Source: Codonopsis lanceolata
Lineage: Eukaryota; Streptophyta; Magnoliopsida; Asterales; Campanulaceae
Direction: 5' to 3'
DNA: 64,000 nucleotides
Assembly: GCA_013146195.2 (NCBI GenBank)
Contig: CM028379.1
Span: 159,990,437-160,054,436, forward strand
Notes under the pieces: generated by a model
Databases searched by the model: none
What the model was told of the DNA's origin: nothing
Seen by the model: the letters and a program-made list of their open reading frames with translations, nothing else
Translations under genes and position numbers: made by a program
Shown here: one piece after another, positions 45,901 to 53,602 of the stretch
Layout of the letters: each line of letters opens with the position of its first letter
How positions within the stretch are numbered: the first letter of the stretch is position 1

Positions 45901-48900
45901 AAAGCATTCCACTGCTTGATGTGACTGCCAGAATATACAAAATTTATATTAGTTTCTCTTCAGTCTTCGTAGACAGATTGAAATATTGGCCGAGAGTAGA
46001 CAATTTACTGCAGCAATCAGTTTGAATTTGTTTTACTTTATGATGTAGATTGTATTTGGAGTATTATTGCTGCTGTACGTTCCCAGTTTGAATCCTTATC
46101 CTGGTTACACTCCTATCCACTCGGAGTCCCCCGATAATACTGAATATGAAGAGCTTCCTGGCGGAGAGCAAATTTGTCCGGAGAGGCATGTCAACATAGT
46201 TTCCAGTAAGTAATTATAGTCTCTCTTCTCAGAAGGCTGATATTACATAATGCATGCTTGGCTTGACCTTTTACTGACCGTTCTCTTAGACAAGAAAAAT
46301 GTGGAATATGTTCGAAATTCTATCAAATGTCTAGAAATGAACTTCTGTTACATGCTATGCTTGTGGTGAGGTTAGACCCTCGTGCTGTTAAATCAGTAAA
46401 CTCCATATAATGAATTATTCTTCTTCTAATTTACCGTCTACCTTTAGCTTTTTGAATTGTTTCGGTACTTAAATAGTTTCCAGTAGTTGAGATTATATCA
46501 TTCCTATGACTTTGTATTTATTTATTAATCTGCTTCCTTTTTTGTTGAAAGAGCATAAAGCTTTCTCGTCTCTCCAAGTCTATAATAATTGACTCAACGT
46601 ACTTATTACTCAGCTAATGCTTTCTTTTCTTGTCTCTTTTACAGAAATATTTTTTTCCTGGATGAATCCCCTTATGCTTCTTGGGTATAAAAGACCTCTT
46701 ACGGAGAGGGATATATGGAAATTGGACACCTGGGATCGAACTGAAACACTAAACAGCAAGTGTGTAGTTATTCCTCCTTTGGCACCTTTCTTATGATTTC
46801 ATTCGTAACGATGTTCACTGAGTCTTTTAACTGGCTCTTTAGCTTCCAGAAATGCTGGGTTGAGGAGTGCCGTAAGCCAAGGCCATGGCTCTTAAGAGCC
46901 TTACATCGTAGTCTAGGGGGCAGGTATATACAGTGATGTGTAGCGAAGAATTATTTTGCTTATATTGAGTTAGTTTAAGAAACTTTTTATATTAGCTTAT
47001 CTTACTAAGTTCCTTTATTTCTTTCCGGATCCTGAAGATTTTGGTTTGGAGGCTTCTGGAAGGTAGCCACCATTCTTTCGAATGCTCTGTACTGTTAGGA
47101 TGTCCTTTACTTTTGTGACCATTCGTCACATTGAGTTCAAGTCTTGACGTTATATACATGTTGTTTCATGGAAAATTGCTCATTCTTGTTGCTTGTTAAT
47201 GATCAATTGTTGAAGTCTTTTTTAGAGAGGTTTCTTTTCTTTGCAACTGGTCTCACACTCACACTACACTTTTCATGATGGCGACTATTATATATGGTCA
47301 ATTTGTTTGCTTTAAATTTTGGCTTTTTTAATTGTTACTCTGCACCTGTAACTAGTACTGCATTCAGTCACTAACTGATTTAGCTTATGCTCTTAGAGAT
47401 TGGGCCGAACAAAACACTTTCCCTCCTCTGTGATTCCCTCTTTTACGTGGTAAAGATTCAATTTCACAGGGTACTATAAACTTGTACACTGTTTGGCGGA
47501 GAAACACATCTAGAGCCTTGAATCCAACGTCTTATTAAGGAAAACAGTGAAACCGTTAGAATATAAGCTTGATATTTTACATAGTTGCCGAAACAATGTA
47601 TATCTAGTTGTCAACCAATATCGCATGTTGATGAAAGTGGCAGATTTATTGTTGGATTTTCTTACAAAGCTGTCGCGTGTGAAACCTTCAATATTGATGA
47701 TATATCATCTTTTGATGTGCTGTCCTGTAGTATGTTTGAGATTACTTCTTAACATGTGCTTTTGCCATTGTTTACTGCAGACGATTTGTTATTTGGGATA
47801 ATACATTTTCTTTCTGATTTTATGCCAGTATCTTTGCTACATAATATCATGATTCTTCTGTATGGCTATTCTTCAATGGCTCACTTCCAAACATAAATAG
47901 TTTCATGTTCTTGAGCAGAACTTCCCTAAACTGGTGTTTTACACAATGAAGTATGTGCTTTTCCCATCAAAAACTAATTATATATCATCATATGAATGAG
48001 AATCAAATTTCATAAACTATTAGTGCATCTAAAAGTTTATCTTCTTAGAATTAGTCGATGAGTATCATACTCCAATCCCCTCACTCTTGTGTGATCTCTA
48101 CTTGTCCTTGACGAAGCAAATAAATAATTAAGTTTGACCTACCTCACTAGCAGAACAAAAGTGCAAACTGCACTAACAAAAAGGGATCAAATGCAAGTGG
48201 AAAGATTTGAGCCCTAGATCTTTCTGAACCAAGATTTTATGCCAGATTCCATCATCAATTTACAGCGGAAGCTGTCAGAGACAGCTCTCTTAAAAAAATC
48301 TGTTAGTTTTGGGTTCTCGGTTCTGCCATTAAGAGTCTTCTTCATCCTTGATGGAATCTGGGTCAGCTAATTTACTTTTAGCCATGTTATGTTCTGGAAA
48401 TTCCTTCCCCTCCCTCTTCCATTTTCCCTTCCGGATATGTGAATCTTCTCCTGGAAAAATGGGTATTGGCATTGACATGTGCAAGCTTAAACTAACATTG
48501 TCTATCTCCAATCAGGTGACTGACATGTTTGTTATTCATTGGCCTATTTGTAGATTGGTAATGATCTTTCCCAGTTCGTGGGCCCACTTATATTGAACCG
48601 ACTCTTACTGGTTAGTTTCAGTTTTGCAAATGCTTCATTTTTGGTATCATATCTTGTATCATTTCTCATGTATCTTTTATATTTATCACCCTCTTCAGAA
48701 TGTTTGTGAGCGTTCTCGAGTGGCATTGCATTTGTTAGTTACAACTTAAAAGTACATTTGAGTTCTATCAGCTCCCTTTTTGCTCGTCTGTCAATGTTGC
48801 AAGCTTCATTCATTATACAAAACGACACATTTAAATACATCCATCAGGCCTTGACAGTGAGATTATTATTATTATTTTTTGATAAGTAACCTTGACAGTG

Positions 48901-51900
48901 AGATTATCAAGTATCTTATGTCTGTGGTACGAAGTTTATGTTGCTTGTCCATCCAATATTTCTCTTATATTGGCTGACAACTTTGGTGTTGAATCAGCCT
49001 GTGGTTCATATAGAGTAATCACTGTGCATAAAAGAAAAAAATAGTGATCAGAGAGGAAGAAATTAAACATAGAAGGGAAGAAATCCACTAAAAAGCTTGT
49101 GGAAAAGTAAAAGCATGCATCAGGGAAAGGGCAAAACAAAAGCCCAATACTCACTTGGGAGCAGAGCCTGTTTGGCTTACCGAGGGTCGGCTATATGAGA
49201 TCTAACAAGGAATTGGAGCGTGGTTCTGTTTAGCCCTGGTTCTTAGTAGTGGTTGGTGCAAGTACTGATTGTCATTTTAATCTAAATCAAGCTGAAGTAA
49301 CTTAATGAATGGTCAGCGCTAGGTTAACTTTTGGCCCCTTTTAATTAGTAGGGGAGAAGAGATGAACAAAATATAGTTTGGAAGTCATAACCTATCAAAG
49401 GACGCGTCATGTGATTTGATACTTATTTTATCCTTATTAATCCTAGAATCCACTAGGAACGAACAACTGGAATCCACCAGAAAAAAAGGATTTAACCTTA
49501 ACTTTATTCAATTTTCTGAACCATTCGTAATTGACATCAAACCTGCATTTGTAACGTTCATAGCGGTTGGAAAGGAAGTTATAACTTCCAAAAAAACTGC
49601 CCTAACTTATCTAGTAACCAACTAGGACTTTAAATTCATCAATTAGAGATCTAAATCTACTTCTAAATAAAAAAAATACTACACTAATAATTACAAATTC
49701 GAAATTTATAACAATAGTAAAAATAATCAAACTTAAGAATAAACTGCTCCAATCTTGTCCCACATCAATAGCATTTTTTGTGGATAGTGGGTCTTTGATG
49801 TATACTTCGTGTGTACATAGGCTGCGTCACCTAGTTTGACGCATTTGTTATATAATATGTATTACTTATCAAAAAAATTCCAAAAATTACAATATATACA
49901 CACCATACATATATATCAGATTATTCAAATGCTGTTTTTTTTGGTGTAATGAGGTTGTCTCGCAGTGTGATAGTCCATTTGTGGATTTTGTGAATAAACA
50001 TTTCTTTTGGATAGTGCGGGTCTTAGTTGTATACTTCCCGTGTACATAGGACGCGTCACCTGTTTTGGCGCAGTCTGATTTAATATAATCTTTGCTTGTA
50101 AAAAAAACCCAAATAAGTTTCCAATTATTCTGATGAATAATTCTTGGACTAGGCTTGCTCTGCATCAGTAAGTGAGGTCTGCCTTTTTGATAAGATAAAT
50201 AAGAGGATATCTATTACGAATTCCGCTGCAACTGCTGCAGGATCCACCTGGAAGAATATGCCATATGCCCTTCTCACGCTTGTCAAAGTCTTGGATCACC
50301 TTTGTAATATGTGCACATGACAATCAAGTGTTGGGATGGAAAGTAGGGATGGTATGGGTCATGGTGGGAACTTAAATTGTGATCTTACTCACAATAAGTG
50401 GGGAGGACAATAATCCTCTTTACTAGGTTAACTTACTTGTAATGCTTAAGGTTTTATTATTATTATATATATATATATATATATATATTTTTATTTTTTT
50501 TGTTTCCCTTAGAAGGTGAACCTTGTACAGTTGTTGTGGTGTAAAGAATTTGTGTTATCTGAGAGTTGGTTTAAAATATGAACAATCAACAACTTGTGGA
50601 TGATATAAATAACTTCTTTTTCTGTATCTTTTTTCACAACCTCCTGCAGTCTATGCAACTAGGCGAACCAGCTTGGATTGGTTACATTTACGCATTCGCA
50701 ATATTTGTTGGAGTGGTATGAGTCTCATCCCTGATTTGCTATTTTAGAATTTATATTTAGTAAACTGTACTCCGTTTCCACCCAATATTTCGGGTTATCT
50801 GCTTCTTATATTTTTGTGTTTTGATTTGTATAAATACACTTAAAAACATTTCAGTCGTGCATTGATCTTGTGATGTACCTTAGTAAATATTAGAAGCACT
50901 TAGATCACTTCTGAAGTGATTGGTCAGCGGCTGATTTCTGAGTCAAGGCCTTCATACTATTGGGGTTATTTTCGGGCCTTTAGACACTGTTTTGTGCAAC
51001 AGTTCCCGTCTTATCGTGGTTTCTTAGGTAATAATCATGGGGATAACAATGTTTTCTCTTGAGTTAATTTTCTATAACTTCCTCGGTCAAACATGGTTAT
51101 TGTACTTAACTCATGTAACGAGGGACACCTCTTCAGAAGTATGCTGTTTCACCAAGGCATGAACTTTGTCATGTATATTTTCTTCAGACCAATTGTGCAT
51201 GTTGCTAGTTAGACATTCCTGTGATGGTCTGTGGGAAACTGACAAAATAAATAGCCTTCATATTATTGGTGTACTGTTTTCCGCTTGTCGTTGTTTTCTT
51301 GGACTATGAACCATGTGCTACAAAATTACAAGCGTCCAAAGTTTTTCCCAGACCTGCAATGGTGGTAGTGTCACGTTGTTTTTGTTTTCGTAGACTTATG
51401 GATCACATGCTGTGATATGCTGAGTTTGCTGGGCAACCAAGGTGGGGTCTGTGTGTGTATGTGTGTGTTGGGGGGTTTCGATATTATCTTATTAAGTGTT
51501 ATTAGCTGAATAAATTACACATCTTATGTATACATCCCCTTTTAGCATCTTATCATTGTAGGCTATATGGCACTTTTATGTACCAAGAAAGAAAGGCCAA
51601 TTTCAGTTTATATAATGAAGTAGACATTGATGCCGTGCATGTTTACTAGTTTACTTATTACATATCATCTGTTGATAGCTTAAGTTTTCATTTATACCCT
51701 TTTGTCTTATACAGGGTGTGTTCCATAGAGAAAGTAGTAATAATGGATTTTCTATTTTTCTTTGTATTCACGAGGTTCTCTCATGCTACTTCAAGCTATG
51801 AGCGTCGTTGTGTAAACTTCCAGTTTATTATTTTTTATTCTTTATTTCAAGCTATGGCGTCGTTGTATTCTTTATTATTCTTTATTTTTCTTTGGGCCAA

Positions 51901-53160
51901 AACTAATGGCAGAAAAGGATTCATGTAGCTGACCCCAAGTGAGTGGGAAAAAGGCTGAGTTGAGTTGTGATTCTTTATTCTCAAATACCAGCACTGTTAT
52001 ATCTGCTCTCTAGGGTTAGTTCAACTCAATTGGCAGATCAAATTATCTGATTGGTTTATGTTGCTTAGGTACTTGGAGTGCTATGTGAAGCTCAGTACTT
52101 TCAAAATGTCATGCGTGTTGGTTACCGGCTTCGATCAACTTTGGTAATTTTACTGTTAGCACATTGTTAAATAGTTCTGTTTATGGTTATAAATTCGTCA
52201 GCCTTCAATGCACTTTTTAGGGTTCCAAATACACGCTTAATTGCACCATGTTTTTGAGCTGTAAACATACTGAACGGCTTGGCGTCAATTTATCATTGGT
52301 TTCTTTGGCTCAATCATTTTCCTATGTCCCAACTTTCATGGCCATTATCAGTTTCATGTAAGGACATAAAGCGTGGTTTGGGGGCACCAAGCATGTTTTA
52401 GGTCAATCAGACGTAAGTTAATGAGTCTGAACAAGATTTGGTGAAGTCAAGCAACTTCTTGATGTAGTGAGCAGTCTCAGGATGTGTTAGGTTCTTTGAC
52501 TGTTTTCAGGCTTCTCACTTTTTAATTTTAGAAGAGTGCATTGCTATAATAGAGCTGTGACTGCATTTGTTTGTTTTTAAATCTAGTTTTTTATAGATCT
52601 TGTTGGCATTCATGTACTCATTAAGCCTTTTTAAAAATGGTTTGTAGATTGCTGCAGTATTCCGCAAGTCTTTAAGGCTAACCTATGAGAGTCGTAGAAA
52701 GACCACATCTGGAAAAATAACAAACTTGATGACAACTGATGCTGAGTCACTCCAGGTATGTTGTGCTCCACTGATCTTTTTATTTGCTAATGCTGTATAA
52801 TTACTTGGTGATTGTTCACTGAGTAGTAAATATGATCCCTTTGGCAAGGATATTTCAGCATTACTGCCTGTCATATTACTGAAGTGCTACCAATCAAAGA
52901 GAATTTACTTAGACAGGAATAATGTGTTCTATGGAATATATCAAATAAACACTATCACAAGTAATAGCTTGTCTAATAATAGCATAAATATATGTAATGG
53001 CTCAAGCGTTCATCTCTTTTTGCAGCAAGTATGTCAATCACTACACACTTTGTGGTCTGCTCCTTTCCGTATCATTATTGCATTGGTCCTTCTCTTCCAG
53101 CAGCTAGGTATTGCTTCACTTGTTGGCGCGCTATTGCTCGTACTTTTGTTCCCGATACAG
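30915..53160 (+). CDS. ABCC2: ABCC-type (MRP) vacuolar ABC transporter, 5' half of gene
   Basis: Twelve exons: 30915-31247, 43866-44044, 45714-45753, 46049-46205, 46645-46759, 46843-46923, 47038-47062, 48554-48610, 50650-50715, 52069-52143, 52648-52755 and 53026-53160. All have GT-AG borders and matching phases, giving 457 codons without a stop. The protein starts MGLKPLDLYCRPVPQGVW, followed by TMD0 helices, the linker (EQICPERHVNI, FFSWMNPLMLLGYKRPLTERD) and the start of TMD1 (KITNLMTTDAESLQ, FRIIIALVLLFQQLG). Members of this clade are about 1620 residues long and pump glutathione conjugates, folates or phytochelatin complexes into the vacuole. The nucleotide-binding domains are outside the window, since no exon 13 was found before 64000. 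ABCC1, ABCC2 and ABCC12 cannot be told apart here. The exons look intact despite the transposon load. Confidence 0.93.
31248..32514 (+). other. Start of ABCC intron 1, no repeat recognised
   Basis: Donor GTGAGT at 31248. AT-rich intron sequence with no supported ORF. Intron 1 continues to 43865 and contains the LINE, copia and MITE insertions listed separately. Confidence 0.6.
32515..34994 (-). mobile_element. 5'-truncated, scrambled L1-type LINE in ABCC intron 1
   Basis: The minus strand reads RT and C-terminal domains in order: GDKSPSPDGLCIAFFQHCWE (about 34790), CKLDIEKAYDHVNW (about 34370), YLGLPIG, FLWEGRS and a zf-RVT module with CFMCKASKESVNLLLHCPIA (about 32960). The RT catalytic box FADD reads FMD near 34175, so RT is dead. 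The A-tail lies at 32515-32528 and is preceded by the shared 3' end (TTACTTATC, GCGT hairpin). TTACATTTTT at 32514 and 34995 may be the target duplication. The 5' end is rearranged (see findings). Confidence 0.82.
34835..34970 (+). repeat. Inverted LINE segment at the 5' end of the LINE
   Basis: The + strand reads RT residues SLVGGIYKLIARVLSLRLKK and KIVSESQHAFVK. They are already present in the minus-oriented LINE at about 34490-34610, so the two form an inverted repeat with about 90% identity. The sequence then returns to minus orientation at the CCATCCGGGCCTGGGGC stretch (34968-34985). Confidence 0.7.
35185..35384 (+). repeat. 5' LTR of the intron 1 copia
   Basis: It is 200 bp, longer than its partner because the start region TGTTAAGTATGGTAAATA is partly duplicated. 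It ends TTATTTTCAACA directly before the primer site. Confidence 0.9.
35385..35399 (+). other. Primer binding site
   Basis: TGGTATCAAAGCGGG matches the initiator tRNA-Met complement with one change (TGGTATCAGAGC). Confidence 0.8.
35763..35984. repeat. Inverted repeat in decayed gag
   Basis: The arms 35763-35824 and 35923-35984 are reverse complements with about 95% identity. They share AGATTGCCAT, ACATTACATAAAAAGGCAT and TTGCTTCCATTGTAC. The right arm is in gag orientation (EKEQVQWKQIDAFL); the left arm is its inverted copy. Confidence 0.75.
35860..36350 (+). pseudogene. Copia gag remnant
   Basis: Broken frames contain EKEQVQWKQIDAFL, CEAWQKAKKLYLNDINHLY and a damaged knuckle CSHSNDLGHTVDRC. 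In that knuckle the second Cys of the C-X2-C pair reads Ser. Several frameshifts and stops are present. Confidence 0.65.
36359..36523 (+). pseudogene. Copia protease region, cut by LINE
   Basis: The frame starts MSPAEYATFKKFQ and contains the intact protease motif WMLDSGASNHMSGD. The LINE inserted immediately after this motif, and the frame continues at 39635 with NLTYSNSLSNGSQT. The catalytic triad is intact, but downstream frames are broken. Confidence 0.75.
36539..39619 (-). mobile_element. L1-type LINE inserted in the copia protease
   Basis: The 3.08-kb insertion is flanked by a perfect 15-bp duplication GACAAAAATTTATTT (36524-36538 and 39620-39634). The minus strand encodes the end of the endonuclease domain, RT and the zf-RVT region. 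The 3' end has the common hairpin (GCGTCA...TGACGC near 36575-36595), TTACTTATC and an A-rich tail. It is 5' truncated within the endonuclease (CLTRVVSDHTPLMLECG). Confidence 0.93.
36690..37438 (-). pseudogene. LINE C-terminal zf-RVT region
   Basis: The minus frame 37438-36881 contains VRFWKD-like RFWKDKCGEEELWRVYPELY, AFFVWEACHEAILTGENI and the zinc-ribbon motif CYMCKGDEESVNHLLLHCPV. A shifted frame 36992-36690 continues GISWVMPACSGMLLSW and WTIWKERNRRIFNN. This is the plant L1 C-terminal region after RT. At least two frameshifts separate it from the RT frame. Confidence 0.8.
37723..39639 (-). CDS. LINE reverse transcriptase ORF (truncated copy)
   Basis: A 638-residue frame. In order it shows the endonuclease C-terminus (SDHTPLMLECG), a linker helix (EVCWRQKSRVQWLKEGDKNT), and the RT fingers (GDKAPGPDGFYIAFF, FRPISLVGGFYKILSKMLS). 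The palm follows (KLDIEKAYDHVNWEFL, RGLRQGDPLSPFLFII, and the catalytic SHLLFADDTLIF) and then the thumb (YLGLPIGASFKSR). The FADD box is intact, so of the LINE copies here this has the best-preserved RT. The frame breaks near 37900; the connection and zf-RVT continue in other frames. The N-terminal codons just outside 39619 are copia sequence. No ORF1 is present, so it is not autonomous. Confidence 0.85.
   Translation of the reverse strand: MTNKFLSDVFSDTAQHCLTRVVSDHTPLMLECGVMRKGKSPFRFENMWLLEPGFLDWIHSRWCSYEINGSPDFILAKKLKLLKLDLKVGNREVFGRIDIKIKKIMEEIRLLDEKAGSVGLDETEEEARNNWKSELEVLLIKEEVCWRQKSRVQWLKEGDKNTKFFHKMASAHKNVNQIRKVTIGENLLEERDAIKDGIVDFYSKLYSDKGEWHPKLEDTDFKNLVEEDRCSLERPFSEEEALAALRSMNGDKAPGPDGFYIAFFCSCWEILKDNIMDVFHYFHTNLCFEKSFNATFITLIPKKAGATNLGDFRPISLVGGFYKILSKMLSIRLRHVIGKLVSDSQHAFVGERQIIDASFIANEVVDLRLQQGCPGLMCKLDIEKAYDHVNWEFLMFLMERMGFGVKWRKWILFCITSARFSVLVNGESAGFFASSRGLRQGDPLSPFLFIIIMEALSSFIEKAVRGGFIHGFGLGKYRGEEVAISHLLFADDTLIFCDTEIGQLGYLRLVLIFFQMVSGLRINIAKSEIIPVGVVENIHQLASLFGCKVSHLPSTYLGLPIGASFKSRAMWNPVIEKFGRQLRWKKQLLSKRLPKILYPVYPHFSFRFLWCLLQCAIFWKRWKETSCGRVKGRSIKFI
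39635..40460 (+). pseudogene. Copia pre-integrase and integrase
   Basis: Broken + frames contain ILHHCLGHPSLQKLQW with CESCQFGKHV (H-H-C-C zinc module), then FALVHSDIWGPSRVKSTLGF and VTFADDFSGCTWLF. RSDNAQEYFSTLF and TPQQNGVAERKN supply the other catalytic sites (Asp and Glu). A TGA at 40201 and later frameshifts interrupt the frame. Confidence 0.8.
41340..41795 (+). pseudogene. Copia reverse transcriptase remnant
   Basis: Frames contain KACLVAKGYTQIYGLDYGDT, then MDIKSAFLHCEPEEEVNMEQ, RLRCALYGLKQSPRAWF and VVYVNDIVITGND. The catalytic YVDD box reads YVND, so RT is inactive. Earlier linker sequence (40460-41340) is decayed and rich in Pro/Ser codons. Confidence 0.8.
42260..42592 (+). pseudogene. 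Copia RNase H C-terminus
   Basis: The 110-residue frame includes TCELIWLKQLLQELQFM, LICDNQVALHIAFNPVFHER and TKHIEIDSHFIREKI, the conserved C-terminal RNase H motifs of copia. It ends just before the polypurine tract and 3' LTR. Confidence 0.8.
42649..42825 (+). repeat. 3' LTR of the intron 1 copia
   Basis: It is 177 bp, starting TGTTAAATATGGTAAATATG and ending TTATTTTCAACA. It is preceded by CAGCTTGAGGGGGAG and followed by the GATAT duplication. Confidence 0.9.
43105..43378. mobile_element. Fold-back Tourist-like MITE in ABCC intron 1
   Basis: Ends GGGCAAGTCCAATGGTA and (inverted) GGACAAATCCAATGGTGGTA, flanked by TTA (43102-43104 and 43379-43381), the duplication of PIF/Harbinger elements. 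The interior is also palindromic (GGTATCAAAATTAGATG against its inverse), so nearly the whole 274 bp can fold into one hairpin. Confidence 0.75.
44241..44262. repeat. C homopolymer tract in intron 2
   Basis: A run of 14 C residues followed by CACAC, in ABCC intron 2. Confidence 0.8.
44848..45065 (-). mobile_element. Truncated LINE 3' end in ABCC intron 2
   Basis: The + strand T run followed by GATAAGTAATATAGTATA and GCGCCAAAATAGGTGACGCG is the reversed common LINE 3' end. About 200 bp of 3' region are present, including the CCAGCACACTCCCAACGCAGC stretch near 45010 (WKE-type region). No clear target duplication. Confidence 0.7.
47063..48553 (+). other. ABCC intron 7, no repeat recognised
   Basis: Donor GTAGCC at 47063 and acceptor TTTGTAG at 48553. 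AT-rich; the ORFs inside have no recognisable domain. Confidence 0.6.
48867..48889 (-). mobile_element. Micro-LINE insertion in ABCC intron 8
   Basis: A 23-bp insertion lies between two perfect 18-bp copies of CCTTGACAGTGAGATTAT (48849-48866 and 48890-48907). On the minus strand it is TTACTTATC plus an A-rich tail, the exact last bases of the LINE 3' end seen elsewhere in the window. Confidence 0.75.
49600..49768. repeat. Dispersed noncoding repeat in intron 8
   Basis: It resembles 24475-24650 (TTAAATTCATCA, then AATCTACTTCTAAATAAA, TCAAACTTAAGAAT, CCAATCTTGTCCCACATC). The family is not recognised. Confidence 0.4.
49776..49879 (+). mobile_element. LINE 3' end (intron 8)
   Basis: GTGGATAGTGGGTCTTTG is followed by GTATACTTC, the hairpin GCGTCACCTAGTTTGACGC, then GTATTACTTATC and an A-run. 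This is about 100 bp of the common LINE 3' end. Confidence 0.8.
49932..50113 (+). mobile_element. Second LINE 3' end (intron 8)
   Basis: GTTTTTTTTGGTGTAATGAG is followed by GTGGATTTTGTGAATAA, GTATACTTCCC, the hairpin GCGTCACCTGTTTTGGCGC and an A-run. It matches the end of the LINE at 54280-55145. Confidence 0.8.
50456..50490. repeat. (TA)n microsatellite
   Basis: ATTATTATTA followed by about twelve TA units in ABCC intron 8. Confidence 0.9.
50716..52068 (+). other. ABCC intron 9, one possible SINE/RTE tail
   Basis: Donor GTATGA at 50716 and acceptor TTGCTTAG at 52068. Near 51926-51965 the motif GTAGCTGACCCCAAGTGAGT followed by GGGAAAAAGGCTGAGTTG resembles the 3' end of plant RTE LINEs and their SINEs. 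ATTCTTTATT occurs on both sides (about 51838-51888 and 51971-51980), a possible target duplication. Nothing else is recognised. Confidence 0.4.
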
Positions 53161-53411
53161 GTATGTGGAGGTTTTTCACTGGCTTTTGTTTATGATGCTT
53201 CTTAGAGGATATAATCAATGTCATAGAAGATGCTTGTCTTTATTATTTTATTTTTTAAGTCTCCTATTATATTCATTTGTTCTTTTTCTAGTGGAACAAT
53301 GTAGTCAATTGTGTAGCCCACCTAATAGTTTTGGGCTCCATTTTTATTATTATGCCATTATTATTATTATTATTTTAATATTATTATTCTTATTGCTTAT
53401 TATTTTTATTA

Positions 53412-53500
53412 CTCCCTCCGTCCCAAAATAAATGACATTTTAGACAAAAAAAAATTGTCCCAAAATAAATGATGTTATAGGATTTCACAAAATTTGTAAC
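53412..53500 (+). mobile_element. Stowaway-like MITE left end in intron 12
   Basis: TACTCCCTCCGTCCCAAAATAAATGACATT is a typical Stowaway terminus following an (ATT)n tract (53335-53410). The partner end was not found, possibly because the LINE at 53603 inserted nearby. The repeated CCCAAAATAAATGA at 53460 is internal. Confidence 0.6.
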
Positions 53501-53602
53501 ATTTTGTCAAAATTGCTCTTATTAATTACTCTCTAATTAAATGATGTATTGGGAATGAAAAGCATTTGTCTTCAAAATCCAAGGATTTAGAGAGAAAGTG
53601 GG

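Noticed and set aside
47547..47801. An 84-residue ORF in ABCC intron 7
   Set aside because: No homology recognised and it lies between two well-supported exons of the same gene.
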